The notes under the pieces: model-generated
Database searches by the model: none
What the model was told of the DNA's origin: nothing
What the model saw: only the letters and a program-made list of their open reading frames with translations
NCBI RefSeq assembly: GCF_003049525.1
Contig: NZ_PYWL01000011.1
Location: 1 to 64,000 of the forward strand
Origin: Lysinibacillus fusiformis
Lineage (GTDB): Bacteria > Bacillota > Bacilli > Bacillales_A > Planococcaceae
DNA: 64,000 bases
Direction of reading: 5' to 3'
Position numbers and translations under genes: made by a program
In this document: piece after piece, positions 34,101 to 43,411 of the stretch
Layout of the letters: every line of letters begins with the position of its first letter
Numbering within the stretch: the stretch's first letter is position 1

Positions 34101-34141
34101 ATTGCAATCAATCTCCAAAACTTTTGCTTTTTTGAATAGAT

Positions 34142-34229
34142 GTTCCCTACGCTGGTACGAGCCAAATCAGGTTCAAAGGGTCAGTGTCTATCGGACACAA
34201 TCTCAGCTAGCCATAACTAGCCCCCCTAC
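34142..34229 (-). ncRNA. TPP riboswitch (THI element)
   Basis: The conserved core is readable on the minus strand: GGGGGGCTAG, CTGAGA, ACCCTTTGAACCTGAT, TGGCTCGTACCAGCGTAGGGAA. This is the thi box. It controls thiY-MTH1187-thiX-thiZ-tatD through the terminator at 34071-34100. Confidence 0.95.
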
Positions 34230-34360
34230 ATTCTTTCGCTATGAACTTTTCGATGATTATTATACCCATAGTTGATCTAAAATGACAAGATGCTATTTTT
34301 GGATAGTTGTTCCACTCCAACAAGTAGCCCAGCTCTACAATATAGAGACTGGGCATGATT

Positions 34361-36799
34361 TTAGCTTGGTTTTTGTTCTTTTTTGGCCGTTAAGACATGG
34401 GAAATGGCTCCATCTGTTGCAATATCCACTTTAAATGAACCATTAGAATGACGATCAGCACGTGTCAATGCTTGAACATCAATAAACTCTTGGACGCCTT
34501 TTTCAGTTTCAATCACAACCTGCTCATCGTTTGTCGCTTGAATCACAGCGACAATTCGGTGAGGATTTGCTTTTAATTCTGTCAGGACTTTAAGACCACG
34601 TTTGGCACGACCTGCTATTTCTACCTCTGCGACATTCATTTTCTTGACAGCCCCTCGTTGTGTCACAATAACGACATATTGTGTTTCATCTGGCTGTAAA
34701 ACATTGACCCCTACTAAAGCTTCTCCATCTTTTAACGTAATCCCTTTAACGCCGCCTGTTTTCACACCAGTAACTGGTAATTCCTCAATAGGGAATCGAA
34801 TAGCATACGCCGTATCAGTTGTTAAGAGCAATTCCACATCATCCGTCATAAACGATGCATAAATCATTGCATCGCCCGCTTTAACATTCATTGTTTTAAT
34901 CGGCTTCGAGTAACGCGTCACTGCATAATCTGCGAGCGGTGAACGTTTAATTTGTCCATCTTTCGTAGCAGTTAAAATATACGTATTTGGTTGTTCAAAT
35001 GTTTCAAAGCCATAGACTGCAATAATTGATTCATCTTCACTTGTTGGCACAATACTAGAAATATGCTGACCAAGGTCCTTCCAACGAATATCAGGCAATT
35101 CGTGAACTGGCTGATAAATATAATTCCCTCTATTTGTAAATAACAATAGATGATGCTGCGTATTTAAGTTTGCTTCATACAATAAGTAATCGGAATCCTT
35201 CATCGCAAAATCTTGACCATTGGAAGCGGCATGAGATCGTGTAGAAGTACGTTTAATATAGCCATCTTTCGTGACAGTCACCACAACCTCTTCGCTTGGA
35301 ACAAGGACATCTAATGTAATTTTAATTTCTTCAATTTCTTGTTCAATTCTCGAGCGACGCGGCTCTGTGAAGCGTTTTTTAATATCTAGTAATTCCTGTT
35401 TAATGACACGTACAAGCTTGGCCTCGCTTTGTAAAATTCCTTCTAGCTTGGCAATCAATTTATTTAAATCATCCTGTTCTTGGCGGAGCTCTGTAATATC
35501 GGTATTCGTTAAACGATATAATTGCAGGCTCACAATCGCCTCTGCTTGTACCTCGGTAAAATCGAACTTTGCTTGTAAATTGAGCTTGGCATCCTTCTTA
35601 TCATTTGAAGAACGAATTGTCGCAATGACTTCATCTAAAATAGACAATGCTTTAATTAAGCCATCTACGATATGGGAACGATCCTTTGCCTTTTGTAAAT
35701 CATATATAGAACGATTTGTGACCACTTCTTTTTGGTGAGTAATATAGGCGTCCAATAATAATGGTAATGTCATCATCGTTGGGCGACGATTATGAATCGC
35801 AATCATATTAAAATTGTAAGCTACTTGTAAATCTGTTGTTTTAAATAAGTACTGTAAAATCCCTTGTCCAGGAACATCCTTTTTCAACTCGATTACGACA
35901 CGTAACCCTGTACGGTCAGATTCATCACGAATTTCAGCAATCCCTTCAAGGCGTTTATCTACACGCTGCTCATCAATTTTTTTTACAAGATTCGCTTTAT
36001 TCACGTCGTATGGTAATTCGGTAACAACGATTTGCTCTTTGCCACCCTTAATAGGTTCCACCACAGCCTGCGCACGGACAATAATTTTACCACGCCCTGT
36101 TTCATATGCCTTTTTAATGCCGTCCACACCTTGAATAATACCGCCTGTTGGGAAATCTGGACCTTTGAGTACCGTCATCAATTCATCCACTGTTGCAGTA
36201 GGCTTGTCTAAGCGCATCAATACAGCATCTAGCACTTCATCTAGTGCATGAGGTGGAATATCAGTTGCATAACCCGCAGATATCCCTGTAGAGCCGTTTA
36301 CTAGTAAATTAGGGAAACGTGCTGGTAAAACAGTTGGCTCCATATCCTGATCATCGAAGTTTGGTACGAATTCAACCGTTTTCTTCCCGATATCTCGTAA
36401 CATTTCACCCGCAATCGCAGATAGTCTTGCCTCAGTATAACGCATGGCAGCTGGCGGATCTCCATCAACTGAACCGTTATTCCCATGCATTTCAATGAGC
36501 ATATGACGAGCTTTCCAATCCTGACTCATACGTACCATTGCCTCATAGACAGAGCTATCTCCGTGTGGATGGTAATTACCGATTACATTACCGACTGTTT
36601 TAGCCGATTTACGGAAAGGTTTTTCGTGTGTATTACCTTCTGTAAACATCGCATATAAAATTCGACGCTGTACAGGTTTAAGACCGTCACGTGCATCTGG
36701 CAACGCGCGGTCTTGAATAATATATTTACTATAGCGACCAAAACGGTCACCCATTACTTCTTCTAAAGGTAAATCTTGAAACTTTTCTGTGCTACTCAT
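34361..36799 (-). CDS. parC: DNA topoisomerase IV subunit A
   Basis: The 812-residue ParC (GrlA) subunit that cuts and reseals DNA for chromosome decatenation with ParE. The catalytic Tyr121 lies in A-M-R-Y-T-E-A-R-L. The quinolone region Y-H-P-H-G-D-S-S-V-Y-E-A-M has Ser82 and Glu86, the wild-type residues at the positions linked to resistance (S80/E84 in S. aureus GrlA). GyrA-like C-terminal beta-pinwheel repeats follow (I-K-R-T-S-T-R, I-K-R-S-P-L-A). Length suits the Bacillales family. The start overlaps the parE stop by four bases, giving translational coupling. Confidence 0.97.
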   Translation of the reverse strand: MSSTEKFQDLPLEEVMGDRFGRYSKYIIQDRALPDARDGLKPVQRRILYAMFTEGNTHEKPFRKSAKTVGNVIGNYHPHGDSSVYEAMVRMSQDWKARHMLIEMHGNNGSVDGDPPAAMRYTEARLSAIAGEMLRDIGKKTVEFVPNFDDQDMEPTVLPARFPNLLVNGSTGISAGYATDIPPHALDEVLDAVLMRLDKPTATVDELMTVLKGPDFPTGGIIQGVDGIKKAYETGRGKIIVRAQAVVEPIKGGKEQIVVTELPYDVNKANLVKKIDEQRVDKRLEGIAEIRDESDRTGLRVVIELKKDVPGQGILQYLFKTTDLQVAYNFNMIAIHNRRPTMMTLPLLLDAYITHQKEVVTNRSIYDLQKAKDRSHIVDGLIKALSILDEVIATIRSSNDKKDAKLNLQAKFDFTEVQAEAIVSLQLYRLTNTDITELRQEQDDLNKLIAKLEGILQSEAKLVRVIKQELLDIKKRFTEPRRSRIEQEIEEIKITLDVLVPSEEVVVTVTKDGYIKRTSTRSHAASNGQDFAMKDSDYLLYEANLNTQHHLLLFTNRGNYIYQPVHELPDIRWKDLGQHISSIVPTSEDESIIAVYGFETFEQPNTYILTATKDGQIKRSPLADYAVTRYSKPIKTMNVKAGDAMIYASFMTDDVELLLTTDTAYAIRFPIEELPVTGVKTGGVKGITLKDGEALVGVNVLQPDETQYVVIVTQRGAVKKMNVAEVEIAGRAKRGLKVLTELKANPHRIVAVIQATNDEQVVIETEKGVQEFIDVQALTRADRHSNGSFKVDIATDGAISHVLTAKKEQKPS

Positions 36800-38772
36800 G
36801 CTTGGCCCTCCTCTTGTTGGATGAATTCATTTTCTAAAATGTTAGCATCATCCTCCATACCGAAGTCTACATTGGCTTCGATCCATTTACGACGTGGCTC
36901 TACCTTATCGCCCATTAACGTCGTGACACGTCTCTCTGCACGTGCACCATCCTCGATTGTGACACGAATTAATGTACGTGTGTCAGGGTTCATTGTTGTA
37001 TCCCATAGCTGGTCTGCATTCATCTCACCAAGACCTTTATAGCGCTGTAATATGTAACCCTTTCCAACTTGTTTGATGGCCTTTTGTAAATCATTTTCTG
37101 TCCAAGCATATTCAATCACTTCTTTTTTGCCAGTCCCTTTAGAAACTTTATAAAGTGGCGGTAATGCAATAAAGACTTTACCAGCCTCGATGAGCGGACG
37201 CATATAACGGTAGAAGAACGTTAATAGCAATACTTGAATATGAGCGCCATCTGTATCAGCATCGGTCATAATGACTACTTTATTGTAGGCTGAATCCTCA
37301 ACAGCAAAATCTGTTCCAACACCTGCACCAATCGCATGAATAATCGTTGAAATTTCTTCGTTTTTCATAATATCCTGAAGCTTGGCTTTTTCCGTGTTAA
37401 TCACTTTCCCGCGCAGTGGTAATATTGCCTGGAATGTACGATCGCGACCTTGTTTTGCAGAACCACCCGCTGAATCACCTTCGACTAAATATAATTCATT
37501 TCTCGCCGCATTACGTGACTGTGCAGGCGTTAATTTCCCTGACAGAATCGTACTACCCTTTTTGTTTTTCTTACCATTTCGCGCATCCTCACGAGCTTTA
37601 CGAGCCGCTTCACGTACTTGCTGCGCACGAATCGCTTTACGCACAAGAGATGCCGACAATTCAGCATTTTCCTCTAGCACATATAAAATTTGTTCAGACA
37701 CCACACTATCTACTGCTGAACGGGCCTCACTTGTACCAAGCTTGCCCTTTGTTTGTCCTTCAAATTGTAATAAGTGCTCAGGAATACGGACAGATACAAT
37801 AGCTGCTAAGCCCTCTCGAATATCCGTTCCTTCCAAGTTTTTATCCTTATCCTTTAATAAACCAATTTTTCTTGCGTATTCATTAAAAACACGCGTCAGA
37901 GCTGCTTTTGCACCTGTTTCATGGGTACCGCCATCTCGTGTCCGTACATTATTAACAAACGACAAAATCGTTTCAGAATAACCATCGTTATATTGGAAGG
38001 CGAACTCTACTTCAATATCATCTTGAATGCCTTCCACATATTTCACAGGATGAAGAACATCTTTCTCTTCATTCAAATACGCAACGAAAGCTTCAATGCC
38101 GTTCTCATAAAAGAACATATCATTTTTGCCTTCCTCGCGCTCATCAATTAATTCAATTTTTAAGCCCTTTAATAAAAAAGCTGACTCCCTTAAACGTTCT
38201 GCTAACGTATCATAATTATATTTTGTAACAGAGAAAATCGTTTCATCAGGTAGGAAATGAACAAGCGTACCTGTCTGCTTCGTTTGACCAATTTCTTCAA
38301 GTGTTGTCACTGGATGTCCACCATGCTCGAAGCGCTGGCGATATTTTTTACCATCACGATGGATGGTTACTTCTAAAAATGTGGATAGCGCATTCACGAC
38401 AGAAGAACCTACACCGTGCAAGCCGCCACTCGTTTTATAACCGCCTTGTCCAAACTTACCACCTGCATGAAGGACAGTAAAAATAATTTCAGGAGTAGGT
38501 TTACCCATCTTATGCATACCAGTTGGCATTCCACGGCCAAAGTCGCGTACGCTAATACTCTGGTCTTTGTGAATCTTGACAATAATATGAGATCCAAAGC
38601 CAGCCAATGCTTCATCCACCGCATTATCAACGATTTCATACACAAGGTGATGAAGTCCACGGCCATCTGTGGAACCGATATACATGCCTGGTCGTTTGCG
38701 CACCGCTTCTAATCCTTCTAATACTTGTATAGCGTCATCATTATAGACGCTAGGTGACTGTTTATTCGTCAA
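36796..38772 (-). CDS. parE: DNA topoisomerase IV subunit B
   Basis: The 658-residue ATPase subunit (GrlB). GHKL ATP-binding motifs are seen: E-I-V-D-N-A-V-D-E, D-F-G-R-G-M-P and G-L-H-G-V-G-S-S-V-V-N-A-L-S. The TOPRIM domain has L-V-E-G-D-S-A-G-G-S-A-K-Q-G-R-D and D-A-D-T-D-G-A-H-I. The start is probably TTG at 38772 (M-T-N-K-Q-S-P), with GGAGGGG eight bases before it, rather than the open codons above it. It makes a two-gene operon with parC. Confidence 0.95.
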   Translation of the reverse strand: MTNKQSPSVYNDDAIQVLEGLEAVRKRPGMYIGSTDGRGLHHLVYEIVDNAVDEALAGFGSHIIVKIHKDQSISVRDFGRGMPTGMHKMGKPTPEIIFTVLHAGGKFGQGGYKTSGGLHGVGSSVVNALSTFLEVTIHRDGKKYRQRFEHGGHPVTTLEEIGQTKQTGTLVHFLPDETIFSVTKYNYDTLAERLRESAFLLKGLKIELIDEREEGKNDMFFYENGIEAFVAYLNEEKDVLHPVKYVEGIQDDIEVEFAFQYNDGYSETILSFVNNVRTRDGGTHETGAKAALTRVFNEYARKIGLLKDKDKNLEGTDIREGLAAIVSVRIPEHLLQFEGQTKGKLGTSEARSAVDSVVSEQILYVLEENAELSASLVRKAIRAQQVREAARKAREDARNGKKNKKGSTILSGKLTPAQSRNAARNELYLVEGDSAGGSAKQGRDRTFQAILPLRGKVINTEKAKLQDIMKNEEISTIIHAIGAGVGTDFAVEDSAYNKVVIMTDADTDGAHIQVLLLTFFYRYMRPLIEAGKVFIALPPLYKVSKGTGKKEVIEYAWTENDLQKAIKQVGKGYILQRYKGLGEMNADQLWDTTMNPDTRTLIRVTIEDGARAERRVTTLMGDKVEPRRKWIEANVDFGMEDDANILENEFIQQEEGQA

Positions 38773-39308
38773 AAAAATTCCCCTCCAAAAAACAAACACT
38801 TGTTCTATTTATGTTCTCATCCTAATAATAATAGCATTTCCTGTCAATAGTTAGCGACAGGTCCCATTAAATTTTTAAAAATTGCTCACAGTTTTAATAT
38901 ACACTTTAAATAGTAAACATCTTCAACAGTTGCTTAAAATTGGAATTTAAGCAAGACAGACTACCACTAGTATCCGTAAACACCTGACGCATCGTAGCTT
39001 ATTTAGTTGCAATATAGTTGATGCGTCAATGTCATGTAAATGAATAAAGTTAGACTTCTATTCTACCAAAGGAATGAACGAATGACAAAATTGCCTTTTT
39101 GCCTATATTTTAATAAAGAATTTTTTCGTTCTTTCATCAATCATGCCTAAAAGCCTATCTCTAACTTACTTTAGTTTCTTTTGTATTGAATTCAAGACTC
39201 CTTACGAAATCTCCTTCATAACATTGTAGATTAGCAAGAAAAAGTGTAAAATACTTGTTACAAACTATTAGTACCAAGTGATGGACTATGAATGAAAGGA
39301 GTCCAACT
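38773..39308. other. Divergent intergenic region parE / plsY
   Basis: Contains promoters for both units. A nine-base perfect inverted repeat (TGACGCATC / GATGCGTCA) spans 38985-39028. No ORF and no riboswitch motif were recognised otherwise. Confidence 0.45.
38985..39028. repeat. Orphan inverted repeat
   Basis: TGACGCATC and GATGCGTCA flank a 26-base spacer that can extend the stem with AGCT/AGTT-type pairs. There is no T-run, so a terminator is not indicated. It might be a protein-binding site. Confidence 0.4.
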
Positions 39309-39911
39309 ATGATCAATGGACTTATTATTTTATGTGCTTATCTAATCGGCTCTATACCTTCAGGGCTATGGATAGGTAAAATTTTTTATAATACCGATAT
39401 CCGAGAACATGGAAGCGGTAATCTTGGAGCAACCAATACGTTCCGAACATTAGGAAAAAAAGCTGGTATTGTTGTGACTGTGATGGATGTTCTAAAAGGG
39501 ACTGCCGCTGTCTTACTAGCTGCACTTCCAATATTCTCAGACAGTTCTATCCATTCCTTAATCCTAGGTCTTGTTGCAGTGATTGGTCATATGTTTCCAA
39601 TCTTCGCCAATTTCCGTGGTGGAAAAGCCGTTGCCACATCAGCAGGTGTTTTATTAGGCTATTCATGGCCATTGTTTGTCTTGCTCCTAATTGCCTTTCT
39701 TGTGACATTGAAAATCACAAAAATCGTCAGCTTAACATCTATGATAGCCGCTTTAGTAGCACTTATCTATTCAATCGTTTATTATTTTGTTACAGGTGAC
39801 TTTGCATTAAGCATCTTGGTAGCCTTTTTATTTACCTTTATTATTTATCGTCATCGTGCCAATATTGTACGTATTAAAAATGGCACCGAGCCAAAGGTAA
39901 AATGGCTGTAA
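39309..39911 (+). CDS. plsY: Acyl-phosphate glycerol-3-phosphate acyltransferase PlsY
   Basis: A 200-residue membrane enzyme that transfers an acyl chain from acyl phosphate to glycerol 3-phosphate, the first step of phospholipid synthesis. About five helices. Conserved motifs: G-S-G-N-L-G-A-T-N near residue 36 (motif 1), G-H-M-F-P-I-F-A-N-F-R-G-G-K-A (motif 2, acyl-phosphate/glycerol-phosphate site). ATG at 39309 has GGAGTCC upstream; the open frame from 39288 is not used. It is followed 19 bases later by the HesB-like gene. In B. subtilis plsY (yneS) lies by yneR and parE-parC, the same group as here. Confidence 0.95.
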   Translation: MINGLIILCAYLIGSIPSGLWIGKIFYNTDIREHGSGNLGATNTFRTLGKKAGIVVTVMDVLKGTAAVLLAALPIFSDSSIHSLILGLVAVIGHMFPIFANFRGGKAVATSAGVLLGYSWPLFVLLLIAFLVTLKITKIVSLTSMIAALVALIYSIVYYFVTGDFALSILVAFLFTFIIYRHRANIVRIKNGTEPKVKWL

Positions 39912-39930
39912 GAAGAGAGGAGCATTCGCT

Positions 39931-40221
39931 ATGAAAATTGCACTGACAGATGAAGCCCTACAATGGTTCAAACAAGAGATGGAAGTAGAACCTGGCGATA
40001 CTATTCGCTTTTATGCACGCTATGGTGGCTCAAGTCCTTTTCACGAAGGCTTTTCACTAGGCATGACGCGAGAAGAGCCCATCGGCATTGGAGCAGAAGC
40101 AGTCATTGATGGCGTAACCTATTACATCGATGAAAAAGATTTATGGTTCTTTAACGATCACAATCTACATGTGGACGTGGATGCTAGTTTAGATGAATTA
40201 CAATACGAGTATCGTACATAA
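39931..40221 (+). CDS. HesB/YneR-like (IscA-fold) protein without cysteines
   Basis: A 96-residue protein with the HesB/IscA fold: M-K-I-A-L-T-D-E-A-L-Q-W-F, F-Y-A-R-Y-G-G, and Y-Y-I-D-E-K-D-L-W-F-F. True A-type iron-sulfur carriers use three Cys; this protein has none, as in Bacillus YneR. It therefore cannot bind a cluster in the usual way. The gene lies 19 bases after plsY, in a plsY-yneR unit shared with Bacillus. GAGAGGAG is upstream of its ATG. The function is unknown. Confidence 0.85.
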   Translation: MKIALTDEALQWFKQEMEVEPGDTIRFYARYGGSSPFHEGFSLGMTREEPIGIGAEAVIDGVTYYIDEKDLWFFNDHNLHVDVDASLDELQYEYRT

Positions 40222-40223
40222 AG

Positions 40224-40266
40224 CAGTATTTTCCTTTCAGTCTCTGAAAGGAAATACTGTTTTTTT
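40224..40266 (+). terminator. Intrinsic terminator after the HesB-like gene
   Basis: A 16-base-pair stem (CAGTATTTTCCTTTCAG against CTGAAAGGAAATACTG) with a three-base loop, then seven T. Confidence 0.88.
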
Positions 40267-40368
40267 ATTTGAAAAATAGTAGCTAGAATTTCATTCCTTT
40301 TTTCGTTTATCTCCGCACAAAGTTGTCCATTCTATATATAGTGAACATCCATTTGAGGAGGAAAACCC

Positions 40369-41913
40369 ATGTCCATATCAAACAAGATCGATCCCTCCCC
40401 ATCCCTTACAACGGACGATTTATTAAATACTTCCCTTGCCAAAAATATAAAAGTCATTCAAAACACTCTCGGTCATAGCAATGACATCATTATACGAGAA
40501 ATTACCATTGGTGAAGCTGAACCCCATCGACTGGCCATTATTTCCATTGATGGCTTATCCGATAAAACGATGATTTCGGATTCAGTGATTGATAAATTAA
40601 TGGCGAATATTGAGGAAGAACAAGAAATTGAAATTACTACCATTAATCAATATGTGCGAAGTTCCTATTTAACTGTTGGTGATGTGATGAATATCGAAAA
40701 TTTCACATCATTGTATTATGCCATCCTTAATGGTGAAACCGTCATTTTATTAGACGGCTTTGCTGAAGGCATTGTAACAAGTACGAAAAGTGCAAAGGAT
40801 AGAGCTGTCACAGAGCCCTCAACCGAATCCGTTATTAGAGGACCTCGAGAGTCCTTTACTGAAACTTTGCGTACGAATACCGCGCTCATTCGACGAAAAA
40901 TAAAAAGTCCAAATCTTTGGATTAAGTCTCGAGTCATCGGTGAAGTGACACAAACAGATGTCGCCGTGATGTATATACATGGTATCGCCAGTGACAAAAT
41001 TGTTGCGGAGGTGTTAGCGCGGTTAGATCGCATTAATATCGATGGCATTTTAGAAAGTGGCTATATTGAGGATTTTATTCAAGATTCTAAAAATACCATG
41101 TTTCCAACCATTTACAACTCAGAACGGCCAGATGTTATTGCTGGTGAATTATTAGATGGGAAAGTGGCGATTCTAGTAGATGGTACCCCCTTTGTATTAG
41201 TGGTGCCTGCATTATTTACTTCCTTTTTGCAATCAGCAGAAGACTACTATCAACATTGGATGATTAGTTCCCTCATTCGTATTTTACGTTTCTTTGGTAT
41301 TAGTTTGGCATTGGTAGCACCATCTCTCTATGTTGCGATTACGACGTTTCATCAAGAAATGCTACCGACGGCCATGCTAATTAGTATCGCCTCACAACGA
41401 GAAGGCGTGCCCTTCCCTGCCGTAGTGGAAGCACTTATTATGGAGCTTGCCTTTGAGATACTACGAGAGGCAGGGCTTCGAATGCCGCGAACAATCGGTC
41501 CAGCTGTGTCCATCGTAGGTACGCTGGTAATTGGCCAGGCAGCGGTAGATGCCGGTGTTGTCTCGGCTGTAATGGTTATTATAGTGGCATTAACGGCCAT
41601 TTGTAGTTTTTTATTCCCTGCTTATGGTTTGTCCAATACGATTCGTGTACTGCGCTTTCCATTAATGATCTTAGCTGCTATGTTTGGTCTTTTTGGAGTT
41701 ATGTTTGGCATTATTATCATTATTCTTCATTTATGCAGCATTCGTTCATTTGGTGTACCGTATTTAAGCCCGTTTGCTCCTTTAATTTTACAGGATCAAA
41801 AAGATGCATTTTTATTGCTTCCTCGTAGACGTTTATTAACACGTCCACGCTTAGTCAATCAGAAAAACGTTGTTAGAGGGCATAAATATGTCCCAAGAAC
41901 AGGTCGGAAATAA
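40369..41913 (+). CDS. Spore germinant receptor subunit A (GerA/GerKA family)
   Basis: A 514-residue inner-membrane subunit of a ger-type nutrient receptor. The N-terminal soluble domain (about 280 residues) is followed by about five helices starting near R-I-L-R-F-F-G-I-S. G-P-R-E-S-F-T-E-T-L-R-T-N-T-A-L-I-R-R-K-I matches the family signature. GAGGAGG at the right distance fixes the start. The first gene of a four-gene unit (A, C, small D, B). It responds, with B, to a nutrient such as an amino acid or sugar; the germinant is unknown. Confidence 0.93.
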   Translation: MSISNKIDPSPSLTTDDLLNTSLAKNIKVIQNTLGHSNDIIIREITIGEAEPHRLAIISIDGLSDKTMISDSVIDKLMANIEEEQEIEITTINQYVRSSYLTVGDVMNIENFTSLYYAILNGETVILLDGFAEGIVTSTKSAKDRAVTEPSTESVIRGPRESFTETLRTNTALIRRKIKSPNLWIKSRVIGEVTQTDVAVMYIHGIASDKIVAEVLARLDRINIDGILESGYIEDFIQDSKNTMFPTIYNSERPDVIAGELLDGKVAILVDGTPFVLVVPALFTSFLQSAEDYYQHWMISSLIRILRFFGISLALVAPSLYVAITTFHQEMLPTAMLISIASQREGVPFPAVVEALIMELAFEILREAGLRMPRTIGPAVSIVGTLVIGQAAVDAGVVSAVMVIIVALTAICSFLFPAYGLSNTIRVLRFPLMILAAMFGLFGVMFGIIIIILHLCSIRSFGVPYLSPFAPLILQDQKDAFLLLPRRRLLTRPRLVNQKNVVRGHKYVPRTGRK

Positions 41914-41940
41914 AACTACTGAACAAATGAGGAATAAAAT

Positions 41941-43140
41941 ATGGCAAAAGTAAAAGTAATCTGCTTACTATGCATCCTCACTTTACTGTTAAGTGGTTGC
42001 TGGAGTAAGCGTGAATTAAATGAATTAGCCATTGTTGTAGCGCTTGGTATAGACAAAGTAGATGATGAGTATGAGATTACCGTTCAAATAGTTGATCCTA
42101 GTGAGGTTTCCATGCGACAAGCTTCCACTCAGCGCTCCCCTGTTGTCAGCTATCATTCTAGAGGGGAAACAATTTTTGAGGCCATCCGCAAAATGACTAC
42201 CATTGCTGCACGGAAGCCATATTTTGCCCATCTACAGGTAGTCGTTTTAGGTGAAGATCTCGCTAAAGATGGAATCAGTGATTCATTAGATTTAATTGCA
42301 CGAGACCATGAGTTTAGAAAGGATTTCGATGTCATCATGTCTTATGAGGCTACAGCTAAGGAAGTGTTAAATGTTCTCACACCTATCGAAAAAGTTCCTG
42401 CTAATAAAATCTTAAACTCCCTCAAAGTTTCTGAAAAAGTTTGGGGCTCTACTATTGCTATTAATATAGACGAATTGGTCACAAGGCTCAGTGAAAAGGA
42501 CAATGGGGCTTTGATTTCTGCGATTGAAGTTCATGGGGATAAACGGTTAGGGGCCGATCAAACAAACGTCCAACGTGTTAAAACACCTGTGTTGTTAAAA
42601 TATGCAGGATTGGCCATCTTTAAAGGAGATCAATACATTGGTTTACTTTCAGAGGGAGAAAGTAAAAGTATTAGTTTCCTCAGTGACAAAATACAAAGTA
42701 CGATTGAAATCGTCACCTGTCCAAAGCAAGGTACACTCTCAACTGAGATTACGAAATCCTCCACAAAAGTAAAGGGATCATTTAAAAATGGGAAACCGCA
42801 AATTGATGTCCAAATAAATGTGGAACAAAATGTAGGAGAGGTCGAATGTGATATCAATCTAACGAAAAATAAAACGGTGGATTATATCAATAAAAAAACA
42901 GCACAAGGCATCGATGAACGTATTGAAAAAACATTAGAAAAAATTCAACAGCAATACCAAGTGGATGTTTTAGGCTATGGTGATGCCCTACATCGTGCAG
43001 ATGCTAAACAATGGAAAAAAATCAAAAACGATTGGCCAAATATCTTTCCTGATCTACCAATCCATGTTCATGTAAAAGTGACAACACAAGGTTTAGGCAC
43101 AATGCAAAACTCATTATTAAAAAAGCCAAAGGAGGGATAG
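41941..43140 (+). CDS. Spore germination lipoprotein, Ger(x)C family
   Basis: A 399-residue lipoprotein with lipobox L-L-L-S-G-C20-W-S-K-R-E-L, followed by the family pattern E-L-A-I-V-V-A-L-G-I-D-K near residue 28. It is the C subunit, anchored to the outer face of the inner spore membrane by acylation. It is 27 bases after A and cotranscribed. The C-terminal part of these proteins has three alpha/beta domains. Confidence 0.93.
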   Translation: MAKVKVICLLCILTLLLSGCWSKRELNELAIVVALGIDKVDDEYEITVQIVDPSEVSMRQASTQRSPVVSYHSRGETIFEAIRKMTTIAARKPYFAHLQVVVLGEDLAKDGISDSLDLIARDHEFRKDFDVIMSYEATAKEVLNVLTPIEKVPANKILNSLKVSEKVWGSTIAINIDELVTRLSEKDNGALISAIEVHGDKRLGADQTNVQRVKTPVLLKYAGLAIFKGDQYIGLLSEGESKSISFLSDKIQSTIEIVTCPKQGTLSTEITKSSTKVKGSFKNGKPQIDVQINVEQNVGEVECDINLTKNKTVDYINKKTAQGIDERIEKTLEKIQQQYQVDVLGYGDALHRADAKQWKKIKNDWPNIFPDLPIHVHVKVTTQGLGTMQNSLLKKPKEG

Positions 43141-43144
43141 TGGA

Positions 43145-43378
43145 TTGGTACTAGCAATAGCCATCTTAATCATTTCAATCATTATTGCGATACTATATAT
43201 CCCGAAACTCAAAAAGCAACAAGAGACCAAAACCATTCTTGTTTTTTCAATCCTATTACTAATTGGAACAGCGCTTAATATGGGCATTGCTCTCAAAATA
43301 AATATCCCGAGTCCTCTAGATTTTATAACCTTTATTTTTACACCAATTAAAGATTTTATCGTTTCACTCACAAAATAG
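43145..43378 (+). CDS. Small membrane protein of the ger operon (D-subunit type)
   Basis: A 77-residue protein with two hydrophobic helices (residues 2-18 and 28-48). It starts with TTG at 43145, with AAGGAGGG ten bases before, directly after the C gene. Small D subunits that modulate receptors occur in some Bacillales ger operons. It lacks other motifs. The position between C and B is the evidence for its role. Confidence 0.7.
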   Translation: MVLAIAILIISIIIAILYIPKLKKQQETKTILVFSILLLIGTALNMGIALKINIPSPLDFITFIFTPIKDFIVSLTK

Positions 43379-43411
43379 TAGACACATCGTCATGAATTGG
43401 AGGACACTTAT

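Noticed and set aside
33968..34165. A 65-codon minus-strand frame just before thiY
   Set aside because: It overlaps the TPP riboswitch and its terminator. The DNA is explained by the RNA element and there is no separate ribosome site for it.
37382..37981. A 199-codon plus-strand frame opposite parE
   Set aside because: Shadow of the parE coding frame; parE is certain from its motifs.
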